From: Firmicutes bacterium UBA6113
GTDB taxonomy: Bacteria > Bacillota > Clostridia > Tissierellales > Sedimentibacteraceae
Direction of reading: 5' to 3'
DNA: 64,000 bases
NCBI GenBank assembly: GCA_002422545.1
Contig: DIWF01000027.1
Span: forward strand, 329,077-393,076
Within the stretch, counting starts at the first letter, position 1; each line of letters opens with the position of its first letter. The translations under genes and the position numbers were made by a program. Shown here in pieces: positions 1 to 9,101 of the stretch. Under the pieces are notes generated by a model. That model was not told the origin of the DNA. It worked only from the letters and a program-made list of their open reading frames with translations, and made no database searches.

Positions 1-629
1 TTAACCTTATTAAACAATGTCTTGCCTATTGCTAGTATTGTCAGTGCATTCATTGAAGCTTCAGTATTATTGATATAATAAGCAGCAATTCGGTCACTTG
101 TAAATTCGCAGGCTCTTAAATATGCATTGCCAAGTGAAGGAATCCACATGGCCGGTAAAATAAACAGATGTTTAGCTACATGTCGCCTTTTAATATGAGC
201 AAGCTCATGAGCAATTATAAATGACAATTCATCATTGTTTTCAGTATTTATCAAATCAAATATGTCTGAATATAAAATAACTATATTCTTTCTAAATGAT
301 TTTGCAGCAAATGCATTTAATATTCCGCCTGATTCAATTACATAAACTTCTGGAATAACTTGTATTTCCATAGAATTACATAATTCTGAAACTTTATTAT
401 AAACCTCAGGAAATTGATTTGCACTTAAACGTACTCCGTTTGTCCTAATGCGGGCTATCATTAATCCATTTGAAAGCAAAGAAATTGCAGTTAATAATAA
501 AAGCACTGCTAGACCTTCCAAATAAAATAGTAATGATACATAAATTATAATGCTGACTAAAAGTGCTAATAAGAAATATCTTTTTTCATCTTTATGAATT
601 AAGTTCTTTAATGATAATTCTTTTGTCAT
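1..629 (-). CDS. M48-family membrane zinc metallopeptidase (C-terminus cut by window edge)
   Basis: The reading frame starts at the ATG ending at 629, has an AAGGAG-like site just upstream, and runs off the left edge, so the C-terminus is missing. Residues about 20-60 form two hydrophobic membrane segments. Residues 141-145 read HELAH, the HExxH zinc motif, and E175 in a CEFTSDR context fits the third zinc ligand of M48 peptidases. By family knowledge these HtpX/Ste24-like enzymes degrade damaged membrane proteins with the active site facing the cytoplasm. It could also be a BlaR-like M56 sensor protease, but the layout fits M48 better. Confidence 0.82.
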   Translation of the reverse strand, partial: MTKELSLKNLIHKDEKRYFLLALLVSIIIYVSLLFYLEGLAVLLLLTAISLLSNGLMIARIRTNGVRLSANQFPEVYNKVSELCNSMEIQVIPEVYVIESGGILNAFAAKSFRKNIVILYSDIFDLINTENNDELSFIIAHELAHIKRRHVAKHLFILPAMWIPSLGNAYLRACEFTSDRIAAYYINNTEASMNALTILAIGKTLFNKV

Positions 630-667
630 TTTATCTCCTTGTAAACTAAATTATACATAGATAAATG

Positions 668-676
668 ATTATATCA
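668..676 (-). promoter_or_regulatory. Extended -10 promoter candidate for the M48 gene
   Basis: On the minus strand TGATATAAT gives a perfect TATAAT with the TGn extension, 39 bases upstream of the M48 start codon. No convincing -35 element is visible, as is usual for extended -10 promoters. Confidence 0.4.
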
Positions 677-738
677 TGCAATTATTTGATAATATATCGG
701 TAATTAATAGCATTCATGTATAATTTTAATGTTAAATA

Positions 739-1191
739 TTAATTAATTTCCTTTATAATGCTTCCTGCAAATTTTTCTGCATTTTGAAAGTCGACATTGT
801 TAGGATGACCTTTTGCAGTGCCTCCAAAGATATCAAGAAATTTTGTTGTAAAAAAACCTCTGCAGGAAAAACTTCCCACAACTTTAGCGCTTTTGTCTAA
901 AAGAAGCTTTATAGCATCATTATTGTACTTTTTAATACCAACAGCGCTTGTTGAAAAAACAAAAGTTTTTTTATTTTTTAAGTTTGATTTTTCAATTGCT
1001 TTAAAAATAGACGGATGCATTTTTTGATTGTAAACACCTGAACCAAATCCTACTATGTCGTAATTATTAATATCATTTTCATTGTAGTCTTTTGTATGTA
1101 CTAAATCTCCGCCAAATTGCTCTGCCATACATTCTGCTATTTTTTCGGTATTTTTTTTGTAAGCTGAATAATAAACAATTAACGTCTTCAT
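739..1191 (-). CDS. Flavodoxin-family protein
   Basis: A 150-residue flavodoxin-like protein. The N-terminus MKTLIVYYSAYKKNTEKIA has the beta strand plus phosphate-binding loop that holds FMN, and VGFGSGVYNQKMHP around residue 50 matches the second FMN loop of the flavodoxin/HemG-like group. The frame can be extended to a TTG at 1206, but the ATG at 1191 starts exactly at the flavodoxin fold and lies right after the gamma-glutamyltransferase stop codon, so I chose it. It is probably co-transcribed with that gene. The electron-transfer partner is unknown. Confidence 0.8.
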   Translation of the reverse strand: MKTLIVYYSAYKKNTEKIAECMAEQFGGDLVHTKDYNENDINNYDIVGFGSGVYNQKMHPSIFKAIEKSNLKNKKTFVFSTSAVGIKKYNNDAIKLLLDKSAKVVGSFSCRGFFTTKFLDIFGGTAKGHPNNVDFQNAEKFAGSIIKEIN

Positions 1192-1192
1192 T

Positions 1193-2797
1193 TTACCAGA
1201 CTGCAATGTGACCGTCGGCCCTTTTTTCTGTGCCGCCGCACAAAGTCCCCTCCTCTGTTCTGATTATTATCTGCCCTCTTCCAAAAGATGTTTCATCTGT
1301 CTGTATTTTTATTTCATGACCCTTTCTAATCAGTTCCTTAACAATATGAACAGGAACATCTTGTTCTACCTCAATATTCTTGTCTTTGATCCACTGCCAT
1401 CTTGGCGCATCCAGCGCTTCCTGAGGATTTAAGTTAAAGTCTATCATGTTCATAACAACCTGCACGTGGCCCTGTGGCTGCATGAATCCTCCCATCACTC
1501 CGAAGGGTCCCACAGCCTCGTTATCCTTGGTTATGAATCCAGGTATTATTGTATGGTATGGTTTTTTATGAGGCATGAGACAATTGTCGTGATTATTGTC
1601 ATAATTAAAATTATGTCCCCTGTTTTGAAGAGCTATACCTGTTTCTGGTACTACTATCCCTGATCCAAAACCCATATAGTTGCTTTGGATGTAAGAAACC
1701 ATGTTTCCATCTCCATCAGCTGTGCAAAGATATACTGTTCCACCGCTGTTTGGATCCCCTGCTTCTGGCATCTGAGCAGCATCATTTATCAAGTTTCTTC
1801 TTTTTTCTGCAAAACTGTCACACAAAAGTTTTTCAACTCCTGTTGTCATATAATTTTTGTCCGTAATATATTTCTTTCCATCTGCAAATGCAAGCTTTAT
1901 TGCTTCAATTTGTTTGTGGAGTGTATCTGCATCTTCCTTATTAGAAAATTCAAATCCCTTCAATATGTTAAGAGCCATGAGAGCAACCATGCCGTGACCA
2001 TTGGGAGGTATTTCCCATATGTCATATCCCCTGTAGTTTACGCTGATTGGCTCAACCCACTGGGATTTGTAGTCGTTAAGATCTTTTCTTGAAAGAAATC
2101 CATTGTGCTTTTCAAAAAAATATGAAATTTTGTCGGCTAAATCTCCTCTGTAAAAGGATTCAGCATTTGTTCTTCCAATGGATTCAAGGGTGTCTCCGTG
2201 ACATGGCAGTTTCCACAGTTCTCCGTATCTTGGAGTTCTTCCGTCTTTTGTAAATGTGTCAAACCAGCCTTTAAATTCTTCACCATTTTGGCCGCTATAA
2301 ATTTTAAAAGCTTTATCCCATGCATTTTTTACAGTCACTGAAACTGCAAATCCGTTTCTTGCGCAGCTTATGGCCGGTTTTAATACTTCTTCAAGTGATA
2401 ATCTGCCGAATTTTTTAGAAAGTTCTGCCCATGCAGCAGGAGCTCCCGGAACTGTTACAGGTATTACTCCGTATTTTGGAATTTCCTTTAACCCTTTCTC
2501 CTTTAATTTTTCTATGGAAATGCTGTATGGAGAATAACCGCTTGAGTTCAGGCCGTGAAGTTTATCCTTGAACCAAACTATTGCAAAAGCGTCGCTTCCA
2601 ATGCCATTTGATGTGGGCTCAACAACTGTCAAACATGCTGCAGTGGCAATGGCAGCATCAACGGCATTTCCTCCCTTCTTTAGAATTTCAAGTCCTGCCT
2701 GAGCTGCAAGGGGTTGTGAAGTTGCAACCATACCCTTTTGTCCGTAAACTAAGTTTCTTCTAGAATTGTACTTGTATTCAGATGGATTATATTCCAT
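1193..2797 (-). CDS. Gamma-glutamyltransferase family protein
   Basis: A 534-residue member of the Ntn-hydrolase gamma-glutamyltransferase family. Residues about 20-60 carry the GMVATSQPLAAQAGLEILK start of the large subunit. The GGTVYLCTADGDGNMVS stretch near residue 350 contains the threonine expected to be both the self-cleavage site and the nucleophile. No signal peptide is visible, so it should be cytosolic, unlike the classical periplasmic glutathione-degrading enzymes; a gamma-glutamyl hydrolase or acylase role is possible. AGGAGG lies just before the ATG. It is followed with no gap by the flavodoxin gene. Confidence 0.88.
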   Translation of the reverse strand: MEYNPSEYKYNSRRNLVYGQKGMVATSQPLAAQAGLEILKKGGNAVDAAIATAACLTVVEPTSNGIGSDAFAIVWFKDKLHGLNSSGYSPYSISIEKLKEKGLKEIPKYGVIPVTVPGAPAAWAELSKKFGRLSLEEVLKPAISCARNGFAVSVTVKNAWDKAFKIYSGQNGEEFKGWFDTFTKDGRTPRYGELWKLPCHGDTLESIGRTNAESFYRGDLADKISYFFEKHNGFLSRKDLNDYKSQWVEPISVNYRGYDIWEIPPNGHGMVALMALNILKGFEFSNKEDADTLHKQIEAIKLAFADGKKYITDKNYMTTGVEKLLCDSFAEKRRNLINDAAQMPEAGDPNSGGTVYLCTADGDGNMVSYIQSNYMGFGSGIVVPETGIALQNRGHNFNYDNNHDNCLMPHKKPYHTIIPGFITKDNEAVGPFGVMGGFMQPQGHVQVVMNMIDFNLNPQEALDAPRWQWIKDKNIEVEQDVPVHIVKELIRKGHEIKIQTDETSFGRGQIIIRTEEGTLCGGTEKRADGHIAVW

Positions 2798-2819
2798 TTT
2801 GTCCTCCTATCATGCATTT

Positions 2820-3518
2820 TTACCAAGGTCTTGCTCCTTCAAGCCATCCCTGTTCCTTCCAGTAATTGTTATCAGCAGGGTTAAAGCCTCCGCCCCGCTG
2901 GGCAAACCTCATCAAGTAAAACAAAATTCTTACCTTTATATTTGGTGTTACATTTTTGGATGCGCTGATGATTTTCGAACTTATTTTTTCAACTTCTTTT
3001 TCAATTTTGTCCTTGTTTTCTTTTTTTACCCCGTCCCAGTTTATTGCTGCAACGCCTCTTCCAAACTTGTAAATCCTTCCTACTCCCCAAAAAGAAAGGC
3101 TGTCGATCATATCTGTGTTTGTCTTCCTCATACCGGCTCCAGCAGCAGTGGTTACGACCAGTGCGATTTTCTTGAACATTGTTTTATTTGGCCTGTGAAC
3201 CATCCATTGATATGCAAAATGATCAAGCAACGTTTTCATCTGCCCTGAAGCATGAAATGCGTATACTGGGCTTGTGAAAATCAGCAAGTCTGCTTTTTCC
3301 ATTGTCTCTTTGATTTTGTTCACCTGCTCGAAATCAGGGCATAAATTTTCATTTTTCATGAAACATTGAGCACATCCTCTGCAGAAATGAGACATGTCTT
3401 TTGGAAGAAAAAATTCTGTAACTTCCGTAATTTCATTTTTAAGTTTCTTTAAAAATAATTGAACGATGTTATAAGTGCTTCCTTTGTGTTCAGTTCCATA
3501 AACAACTGCTACTTTCAT
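2820..3518 (-). CDS. NADPH-dependent FMN reductase / iron-sulfur flavoprotein-like
   Basis: A 232-residue flavodoxin-fold protein. MKVAVVYGTEHKGSTYNIV at the N-terminus and the FTSPVYAFHASGQMKTLLDHF region near residues 80-105 are typical of the NADPH-dependent FMN reductase family. Residues about 48-63 contain CRGCAQCFMKNENLC, a compact cysteine cluster like that of iron-sulfur flavoproteins (Isf), so it may carry an Fe-S cluster as well as FMN. Start chosen at MKVAVV with AAGGAGAGG upstream. It is the first gene of a minus-strand run with the gamma-glutamyltransferase and flavodoxin. Substrate unknown. Confidence 0.8.
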   Translation of the reverse strand: MKVAVVYGTEHKGSTYNIVQLFLKKLKNEITEVTEFFLPKDMSHFCRGCAQCFMKNENLCPDFEQVNKIKETMEKADLLIFTSPVYAFHASGQMKTLLDHFAYQWMVHRPNKTMFKKIALVVTTAAGAGMRKTNTDMIDSLSFWGVGRIYKFGRGVAAINWDGVKKENKDKIEKEVEKISSKIISASKNVTPNIKVRILFYLMRFAQRGGGFNPADNNYWKEQGWLEGARPW

Positions 3519-3539
3519 TTCCCTCTCCTTTTTTTTATA

Positions 3540-3696
3540 AAAAGTTGCTCTGCAACTCCGCTGGGGGCACCTATATCCCCCGCGGCGTTAAAACGCATAC
3601 GCGTTTTAGACTCCGCCCCCCTCTTAACGGCAAGGACGTCCGACATGCACTCCTCGTTTTTATATAATAGGAAGAGGTCATTCCTATTATATAAAA
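3540..3696. repeat. Hairpin-rich non-coding block
   Basis: Between purB and the FMN reductase lies a stretch that is locally much richer in G and C than its surroundings and holds several stem-loops. Examples are GTTGC-tct-GCAAC at about 3543, a CCGC...GCGG stem enclosing a GGGGG/CCCCC pair, and AAAACGC-atac-GCGTTTT at about 3590. At 3658-3696 there is a perfect 16-bp stem with a 7-base loop. The last one lies downstream of purB and could act as its terminator. An open frame crosses the block but does not look like protein. Possibly an old mobile element remnant. Confidence 0.55.
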
Positions 3697-3794
3697 GGCA
3701 ACAACTAAAAGTCATTGCCCGGATGATTTATTTAAATGTCGCCTTTACATTGTCTAACTGGCTGAATTCCAAATCATTATTATTAAATAACATA

Positions 3795-5228
3795 TTAAAC
3801 GTTAAGTTCTATATTTACACCCAGCAGTTCTTTGTTTTCTTCCAATATGGGCTTTATAGTTTCATTGTAGAACTCTTCAACCTGCTGAGGTGCTCTGCCA
3901 ATATAATTGGAAGGATTTATTGTAGCATCTATTTCTTCCTTGGTCATATTTATTATTTTACTTTGATGCATTCTTTCTATGAGATCATTATGCTTTCCGA
4001 ACTTTTTAACCTGCTCTGCAGACTGCATGGACAATACTCTAATTTCTTCATGAAGATCCTGCCTGTTTCCACCACGCTTAACAGCTTCCATGATTATATT
4101 TTCAGTTGCCATGAAAGGAAGTTCTTCAAGAATGTGCTTTTCGATTACTTTTTCGTTCACAACCATTCCGTTGAAAACATTTATGGCAATTCCAAGCACT
4201 GCATCTGCTGCCAGGAAACCCTGTGGAATGCTCAGACGCTTGATTGCAGAGTCATCCAATGTTCTTTCAAGCCACTGTGTTGTCACTGTGTTTGCCATGT
4301 TTGCTTCGTTTGAAATGATAAACCTTGAAAGTGAGGCTATTCTTTCACTTCTCATTGGATTCCTTTTGTATGCCATGGCTGAAGATCCTATCTGACTCTT
4401 TTCAAATGGCTCTTCTATTTCCTTCTGACTCTGAAGAATTCTTATGTCGTTTGTGGCCTTGTGAAGACTTTGCGCTATTCCGCTTAAAGCAGCCAGCACA
4501 TAGAAATCTACCTTTCTTGTGTATGTCTGACCTGTAAGCTTGAACGCTTCTTTAAATCCCATTTTGGCGACCACAAGCTCTTCAAGTTTTTTCACTTTTT
4601 CGCTGTCGTTGTCAAACAAGCTCATGAAACTTGCCTGAGTTCCTGTAGTTCCCTTTACTCCTCTTAATTTAACCATGTCTATTACGTGATTGATTTCTTC
4701 GTAATCAAGATACAGATCCTGAAGCCAGAGGCTTGCTCTCTTGCCTACAGTTGTAAGCTGCGCAGGCTGGTAGTGAGTGTATCCCAAAGCAGGTACATCT
4801 TTGTACTTCATGCAGAAATCTGACAATACAGCTATGACATTTACAAGCTTCTTCCTTAATAAAAGAAGTGCTTCCTTCATGAGTATGGCATCGGTATTGT
4901 CAACCACATACATGCTTGTTGCACCAAGATGAATTATTGGCATTGCCTTTGGACATGCGGTGCCAAAAGTATGTACGTGTGCCATTACGTCATGTCTGAA
5001 TTCTTTTTCTTTTTTTGCTGCAAGGTCGTAGTCGATGTTATAAATATTTGCTTTCATTTCATCTATTTGTTCATCAGTTATGTTAAGTCCTAATTCTTTT
5101 TCTCCTTCAGCCAATGCAATCCACAGTTTTCTCCATGTGGAAAATCTGCTTTCGTCTGAAAAAATGTAACTCATATCCTTGCTTGCGTAACGTGTTATTA
5201 ACGGGTTTTCATATGTATCTCTTGACAT
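3795..5228 (-). CDS. purB: Adenylosuccinate lyase
   Basis: A 477-residue enzyme that cleaves adenylosuccinate to AMP plus fumarate and also acts on SAICAR in purine synthesis. The fumarase/aspartase superfamily signature SSAMAYKRNPMRSERI is present near residue 285, with the catalytic serine in its flexible loop. The length is that of the human/Bacteroides-type PurB rather than the shorter Bacillus type. It is flanked by non-coding repeats on both sides and stands alone, not in a pur operon. The start is at MSRDTYENPLITRY, with a weak AAGGA site upstream. Confidence 0.96.
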   Translation of the reverse strand: MSRDTYENPLITRYASKDMSYIFSDESRFSTWRKLWIALAEGEKELGLNITDEQIDEMKANIYNIDYDLAAKKEKEFRHDVMAHVHTFGTACPKAMPIIHLGATSMYVVDNTDAILMKEALLLLRKKLVNVIAVLSDFCMKYKDVPALGYTHYQPAQLTTVGKRASLWLQDLYLDYEEINHVIDMVKLRGVKGTTGTQASFMSLFDNDSEKVKKLEELVVAKMGFKEAFKLTGQTYTRKVDFYVLAALSGIAQSLHKATNDIRILQSQKEIEEPFEKSQIGSSAMAYKRNPMRSERIASLSRFIISNEANMANTVTTQWLERTLDDSAIKRLSIPQGFLAADAVLGIAINVFNGMVVNEKVIEKHILEELPFMATENIIMEAVKRGGNRQDLHEEIRVLSMQSAEQVKKFGKHNDLIERMHQSKIINMTKEEIDATINPSNYIGRAPQQVEEFYNETIKPILEENKELLGVNIELNV

Positions 5229-5262
5229 TTTATATCCTTTCGTATGGTAATTAAAAATTAAG

Positions 5263-5346
5263 AGTTAAGAATTAAGAATTATTTGAAGATTCAGGCTGCG
5301 CCTGAATCAACCTTCATTATTAATTATTAATTCTTCATTCTTAACT
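5263..5346. repeat. Dispersed palindromic repeat, copy 1
   Basis: An 84-bp imperfect palindrome. The outer arms are AT-rich (AGTTAAGAATTAAGAATT on the left, complementary to the right arm). A separate inner stem at 5288-5308 has arms GATTCAGGC and GCCTGAATC around a 3-base loop. A second copy with the same outer arms but a different inner stem lies at 30041-30126. Confidence 0.7.
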
Positions 5347-5422
5347 GTTTTATTTAATATTCTATAACTAAATTAAAAAGAAGTAAACAATAAATTTGTT
5401 TACTTCCGTATATTTCGCTTAT

Positions 5423-6961
5423 TTATTTTGCATATTCTGTTGCTCTTGTTTCTCTAATAACATTTACTTTTATTTGTCCAGGGTATTCCATTTCTTCTTC
5501 AATCTTCTTAACTATGTCTTTTGCAATGAGAATTATGCTTGCATCGCTTGTAACTTCTGGTTTAACTACGATACGAATTTCCCTTCCTGCCTGAATAGCA
5601 AAAGATTTTTCTACCCCTTCAAATGAATTCGAAATTTCTTCTAATTTTTCCAAACGCTTGATATATGTTTCAAGAGTTTCTCTTCTAGCTCCCGGTCTTG
5701 CTGCTGATATAGCGTCGGCTGCCTGAACCAGCACTGCTTCAACAGACTGAGGTTCTACATCTCCGTGGTGAGCTGCAATACCGTTAATTACTGCCTTGCT
5801 TTCTTTATACTTTCTAGCCAAATCTTCGCCTATTGTAACATGAGGTCCTTCAACTTCATGGTCAACTGCCTTGCCTATGTCATGCAGCAAACCTGCACGC
5901 TTAGCCAATTTAACATCAGCGCCTAATTCAGCTGCCATAATTCCAGCCAAATATGATACTTCAACAGAATGTTTCAATACGTTCTGACCGTAACTTGTTC
6001 TAAACTTTAATCTTCCCAGCAATCTAACCAGTTCAGGGTGAAGACCGTGAACACCGGTGTCAAGGGTTGCTTGTTCACCTTCATCTTTAATTTGCTGTTC
6101 AACTTCTTTTTTGGCCTTTTCAACCATTTCTTCAATTCTTGCAGGATGTATTCTTCCATCTGCAATAAGTTTTTCAAGAGCTATTCTGGCAACTTCTCTT
6201 CTAATAGGATCAAATCCAGAAATTACTACAGCTTCTGGTGTGTCGTCTATTATTATATCTATACCCGTAAGTTGTTCAAGAGCTCTGATATTTCTACCTT
6301 CTCTTCCTATAATCCTGCCCTTCATTTCATCGTTAGGCAAGTCAACTACTGATACAGTTGTTTCCGCTACATGATCTGCAGAACATTTTTGAATTGCATA
6401 TGTAACAATTTCACGTGCTTTTCTGTCTGCAGTTTCTTTGGCTTCTCTCTCAATTTCTTTAACAGCTATTGAGGCTTCTTGTTCCGCTTCCCTCTTGATA
6501 TTGTCGATTAACATGTTTTTTGCATCATCTGTTGTCAATCCGGAAATTCTTTCTAATTCCTCGACCTGCTTTTCATGAATCGCTTCTAACTTATTTTGCT
6601 TTGTTTCAATATCTTTTAGTTTCTTTTGAAGCGTTTCTTCTTTCTTTTCAACAAGCATACTTTTGGAGTCGAGCATTTCTTCTTTTTTAATTAATCGTTT
6701 TTCTGACCTTTGTAATTCGTTTCTGCGTTCTTTGTTTTCTCTTTCGTACTCATTTCTCATTTTGTGAGCTTCATCTTTTGCTTCAACAAGTATTTCTTTT
6801 TTCTTTGTTTCAGCTTCTTTTGTTGCATCATCAACTATTCTTTTAGCTTCTTCTTCAGCACTACCTATTTTGCTTTCAGATATATTTTTACGAACTATAA
6901 TTCCTACAATTATACCTATTATTGCGCAGATAATACCTACTATTACTTCTTTGAATAACAA
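5423..6961 (-). CDS. rny: Ribonuclease Y
   Basis: A 512-residue membrane-anchored endoribonuclease that starts bulk mRNA decay. In order it has an N-terminal membrane helix (residues about 5-25), a long charged coiled coil to about 200, a KH RNA-binding domain with GRIIGREGRNIRALE, and an HD domain with LLHDIGKAVDHE and AAHHGD metal-binding residues. The open frame could begin at a TTG at 6976, but GGGAGGTG is then inside the gene. The TTG at 6961, seven bases after that site, is the better start. Monocistronic or first after a long AT-rich gap. Confidence 0.95.
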   Translation of the reverse strand: MLFKEVIVGIICAIIGIIVGIIVRKNISESKIGSAEEEAKRIVDDATKEAETKKKEILVEAKDEAHKMRNEYERENKERRNELQRSEKRLIKKEEMLDSKSMLVEKKEETLQKKLKDIETKQNKLEAIHEKQVEELERISGLTTDDAKNMLIDNIKREAEQEASIAVKEIEREAKETADRKAREIVTYAIQKCSADHVAETTVSVVDLPNDEMKGRIIGREGRNIRALEQLTGIDIIIDDTPEAVVISGFDPIRREVARIALEKLIADGRIHPARIEEMVEKAKKEVEQQIKDEGEQATLDTGVHGLHPELVRLLGRLKFRTSYGQNVLKHSVEVSYLAGIMAAELGADVKLAKRAGLLHDIGKAVDHEVEGPHVTIGEDLARKYKESKAVINGIAAHHGDVEPQSVEAVLVQAADAISAARPGARRETLETYIKRLEKLEEISNSFEGVEKSFAIQAGREIRIVVKPEVTSDASIILIAKDIVKKIEEEMEYPGQIKVNVIRETRATEYAK

Positions 6962-7308
6962 TTCAGCACCTCCCAATATTAAATTTTCAAGCTGCGAAAT
7001 ATATACATTCTTTACATATCACTATAGTATGAAAAATAAAAAATGTTTATCTTCTAAGATATATTTAAATAGTAAAAGTTATTTCTTTATACTTGAATAT
7101 ACTATATTTTATAATTTTTTATGCCTAATGTCAAGATATAATGTTTAAGTTTGCATTTTTTAAGCGTTTCATAAGTTTTTGACAAGTTATTTATGTTTAC
7201 ATATTTTTATTTCTGTAATCTCTATTTCACAAAAATATGAATTTTTATATAATTTTTGGCGAATTGTTGCATAAAATAATTTGTTGAAGAATTATGAGTT
7301 TAAAACAA
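6962..7308. other. AT-rich intergenic region between rny and recA
   Basis: About 350 bases without a gene. The part nearest rny must hold the rny promoter, but I could not assign clear -35 and -10 boxes. The part nearest recA holds only the recA terminator listed separately. No RNA gene recognised. Confidence 0.6.
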
Positions 7309-7331
7309 TAAAAAAAGGCACATGAGTGCCT
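7309..7331 (-). terminator. recA terminator
   Basis: On the minus strand the stem AGGCAC/GTGCCT with a 4-base loop starts just after the recA stop codon and is followed by a run of T residues. Confidence 0.85.
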
Positions 7332-7333
7332 AA

Positions 7334-8371
7334 TTAATCGTCTAAATCATTTGTATTTTTTTCAGAATCATCTGAGCTTAAATTAATATCTCCCAATTCA
7401 AACTTTTCTCTTACTTTCTTTTCTATTTCTTCCATGAGCTGAGGGTTAGCCAGCAAGAACTCCTTTGAGTTTTCTCTTCCCTGACCTATCCTGTTGCTTT
7501 CGTATGAATACCATGCCCCTGCCTTGTTAACCACATTGGCTTCCACAGCCATGTCAAGAATGCAGCCTTCCTTTGATATTCCTTTGCCGTATATAATGTC
7601 AAATTCAGCCTGCTTGAATGGAGGAGCAACCTTATTCTTCACAACTTTTACTCTGGTTCTGTTTCCGTATACTTCATCGCCTTTTTTCAATGATTCAATT
7701 CTTCTTACATCAAGCCTCATTGATGAGTAAAATTTAAGTGCTCGTCCGCCGGTTGTTACTTCAGGATTTCCAAACATTATGCCTACTTTTTCACGCAGCT
7801 GGTTTATAAATATGGCAACTGTGTTAGATTTGCTTATTGCTCCGGCCAGCTTTCTTAGAGCCTGGGACATAAGTCTTGCCTGCAGACCAACGTGAGAATC
7901 TCCCATATCTCCGTCGATTTCAGCTTTCGGTACAAGAGCGGCAACAGAGTCAACAACTATTACATCGACAGCACCGCTTCTCACCAAAGCTTCGGCAATT
8001 TCAAGGCCTTGCTCTCCTGTGTCTGGCTGGGATATAATCAAATCTTCGATAGAAACTCCGAGTTTCTTGGCATATCCTGGGTCAAGGGCATGTTCCGCGT
8101 CTATGAATGCTGCTATGCCGCCCCTTTTTTGTGATTCAGCTACTATATGTAATGCGACTGTTGTCTTACCAGATGACTCGGGTCCAAATATTTCAATAAT
8201 TCTTCCTTTAGGTACTCCGCCGATTCCTGTTGCAATGTCAAGAGGCAGCGCACCTGTTGGTATTGATTCTATGTTCAATTTGGCATTTTCTCCAAGCTTC
8301 ATTATAGAACCTTTTCCAAATTGCTTTTCTATTTGAGCAATTGCCAGCTCAAGGGCCTTATCTTTTTCCAT
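7334..8371 (-). CDS. recA: Recombinase RecA
   Basis: A 345-residue RecA that forms filaments on single-stranded DNA, drives strand exchange and triggers LexA self-cleavage. Walker A GPESSGKT is at residues 63-70, and VIVVDSVAALVPKAEIDG holds Walker B with the following MAW-like region. INQLREKVGIMFGNPEVTTGG is loop 2. It is flanked by its own promoter, a LexA box and a terminator, so it is a monocistronic SOS gene. Start at MEKDKALELA with AAGGAG upstream. Confidence 0.98.
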   Translation of the reverse strand: MEKDKALELAIAQIEKQFGKGSIMKLGENAKLNIESIPTGALPLDIATGIGGVPKGRIIEIFGPESSGKTTVALHIVAESQKRGGIAAFIDAEHALDPGYAKKLGVSIEDLIISQPDTGEQGLEIAEALVRSGAVDVIVVDSVAALVPKAEIDGDMGDSHVGLQARLMSQALRKLAGAISKSNTVAIFINQLREKVGIMFGNPEVTTGGRALKFYSSMRLDVRRIESLKKGDEVYGNRTRVKVVKNKVAPPFKQAEFDIIYGKGISKEGCILDMAVEANVVNKAGAWYSYESNRIGQGRENSKEFLLANPQLMEEIEKKVREKFELGDINLSSDDSEKNTNDLDD

Positions 8372-8388
8372 TTCACGACTCCTTCTTA

Positions 8389-8400
8389 GAACATTTGTTC
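8389..8400 (-). promoter_or_regulatory. LexA (SOS) box of recA
   Basis: The perfect palindrome GAACAAATGTTC matches the Gram-positive SOS operator GAAC-N4-GTTC. It lies between the -10 element and the ribosome binding site of recA, where bound LexA would block transcription. Confidence 0.85.
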
Positions 8401-8406
8401 TCTTTA

Positions 8407-8435
8407 ATTATATATATAAATACGTGCCTTGTCAA
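8407..8435 (-). promoter_or_regulatory. recA promoter
   Basis: Perfect housekeeping promoter on the minus strand: TTGACA at 8430-8435, a 17-base spacer and TATAAT at 8407-8412. Confidence 0.92.
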
Positions 8436-8514
8436 CTGAAACTTATGGCAGTATTATATAATTTTAAACGTTATGGTACCCTTAAATTAAATCTAGTAAA
8501 ATCAATTTTTAATC

Positions 8515-8540
8515 AAAAACGCCTCAATAGAGGCGTTTTT
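8515..8540 (-). terminator. pgsA terminator
   Basis: Perfect inverted repeat with arms AAAAACGCCTC and GAGGCGTTTTT and a 4-base loop, just downstream of the pgsA stop codon. The A and T ends make it work in both directions. Confidence 0.85.
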
Positions 8541-8546
8541 GGCTAA

Positions 8547-9101
8547 TTAAACCTTAATGACATTCATATTTTCATAAATGTAAGTTGCACCTGAAGTTAC
8601 TGTCAAAAGAACAACTACAGCAACTAATGGGTTAACCCAGCCGTTTGTAAATGCAAAGTATCCTGTGTAATTAAAAAGAACCACAACGATCAAAATCATC
8701 TGGAAAACAGTCTTAATCTTACCCCATGGATTTGCAGCTATTGTAACTCCCTTGGAAGCAGCCAGTGTTCTGAAGCCTGAAACCAGAAACTCCCTGGAAA
8801 TTATAAGCACAACAACCCAAGCGCTCATATATCCTATTTCAACAAACGCAATGAAGGCTGAAGCCGTCAGAAGTTTATCTGCTAAAGGATCCATGAACTT
8901 ACCGAAATCAGTTATCAAATTATCTCTTCTTGCAATGTATCCATCAATTGCATCTGTTACTGCAGCAGCCACGAAGATTACAAGAGGCAAAAATCGGAAC
9001 ACTCCCTTTGTAACATAAAGAAAAAACAAAAACAGTGGTATTGCCAAAACTCTGAGCACTGTAAGCTTGTTTGGCAAATTCATTTTTTTAAACCAATCCA
9101 T
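8547..9101 (-). CDS. pgsA: CDP-diacylglycerol-glycerol-3-phosphate 3-phosphatidyltransferase
   Basis: A 184-residue membrane enzyme that makes phosphatidylglycerophosphate from CDP-diacylglycerol and glycerol-3-phosphate. The CDP-alcohol phosphotransferase motif is complete: DAIDGYIARRDNLITDFGKF, followed by MDPLADK. About four to five membrane helices surround it. The frame opens at 9110, but there AGGAG directly touches the ATG. The next ATG at 9101 has AGGAG at a 9-base spacing, so I chose it. It still overlaps the end of rimO by 14 bases, which suggests translational coupling. Confidence 0.93.
   Translation of the reverse strand: MDWFKKMNLPNKLTVLRVLAIPLFLFFLYVTKGVFRFLPLVIFVAAAVTDAIDGYIARRDNLITDFGKFMDPLADKLLTASAFIAFVEIGYMSAWVVVLIISREFLVSGFRTLAASKGVTIAANPWGKIKTVFQMILIVVVLFNYTGYFAFTNGWVNPLVAVVVLLTVTSGATYIYENMNVIKV

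Noticed and set aside
3515..3715. 66-codon minus-strand frame beside the FMN reductase
   Set aside because: Crosses the hairpin-rich block and does not look like protein; no ribosome binding site.
3459..4313. 284-codon plus-strand frame
   Set aside because: Antisense to purB and the FMN reductase; no ribosome binding site or protein-like pattern.
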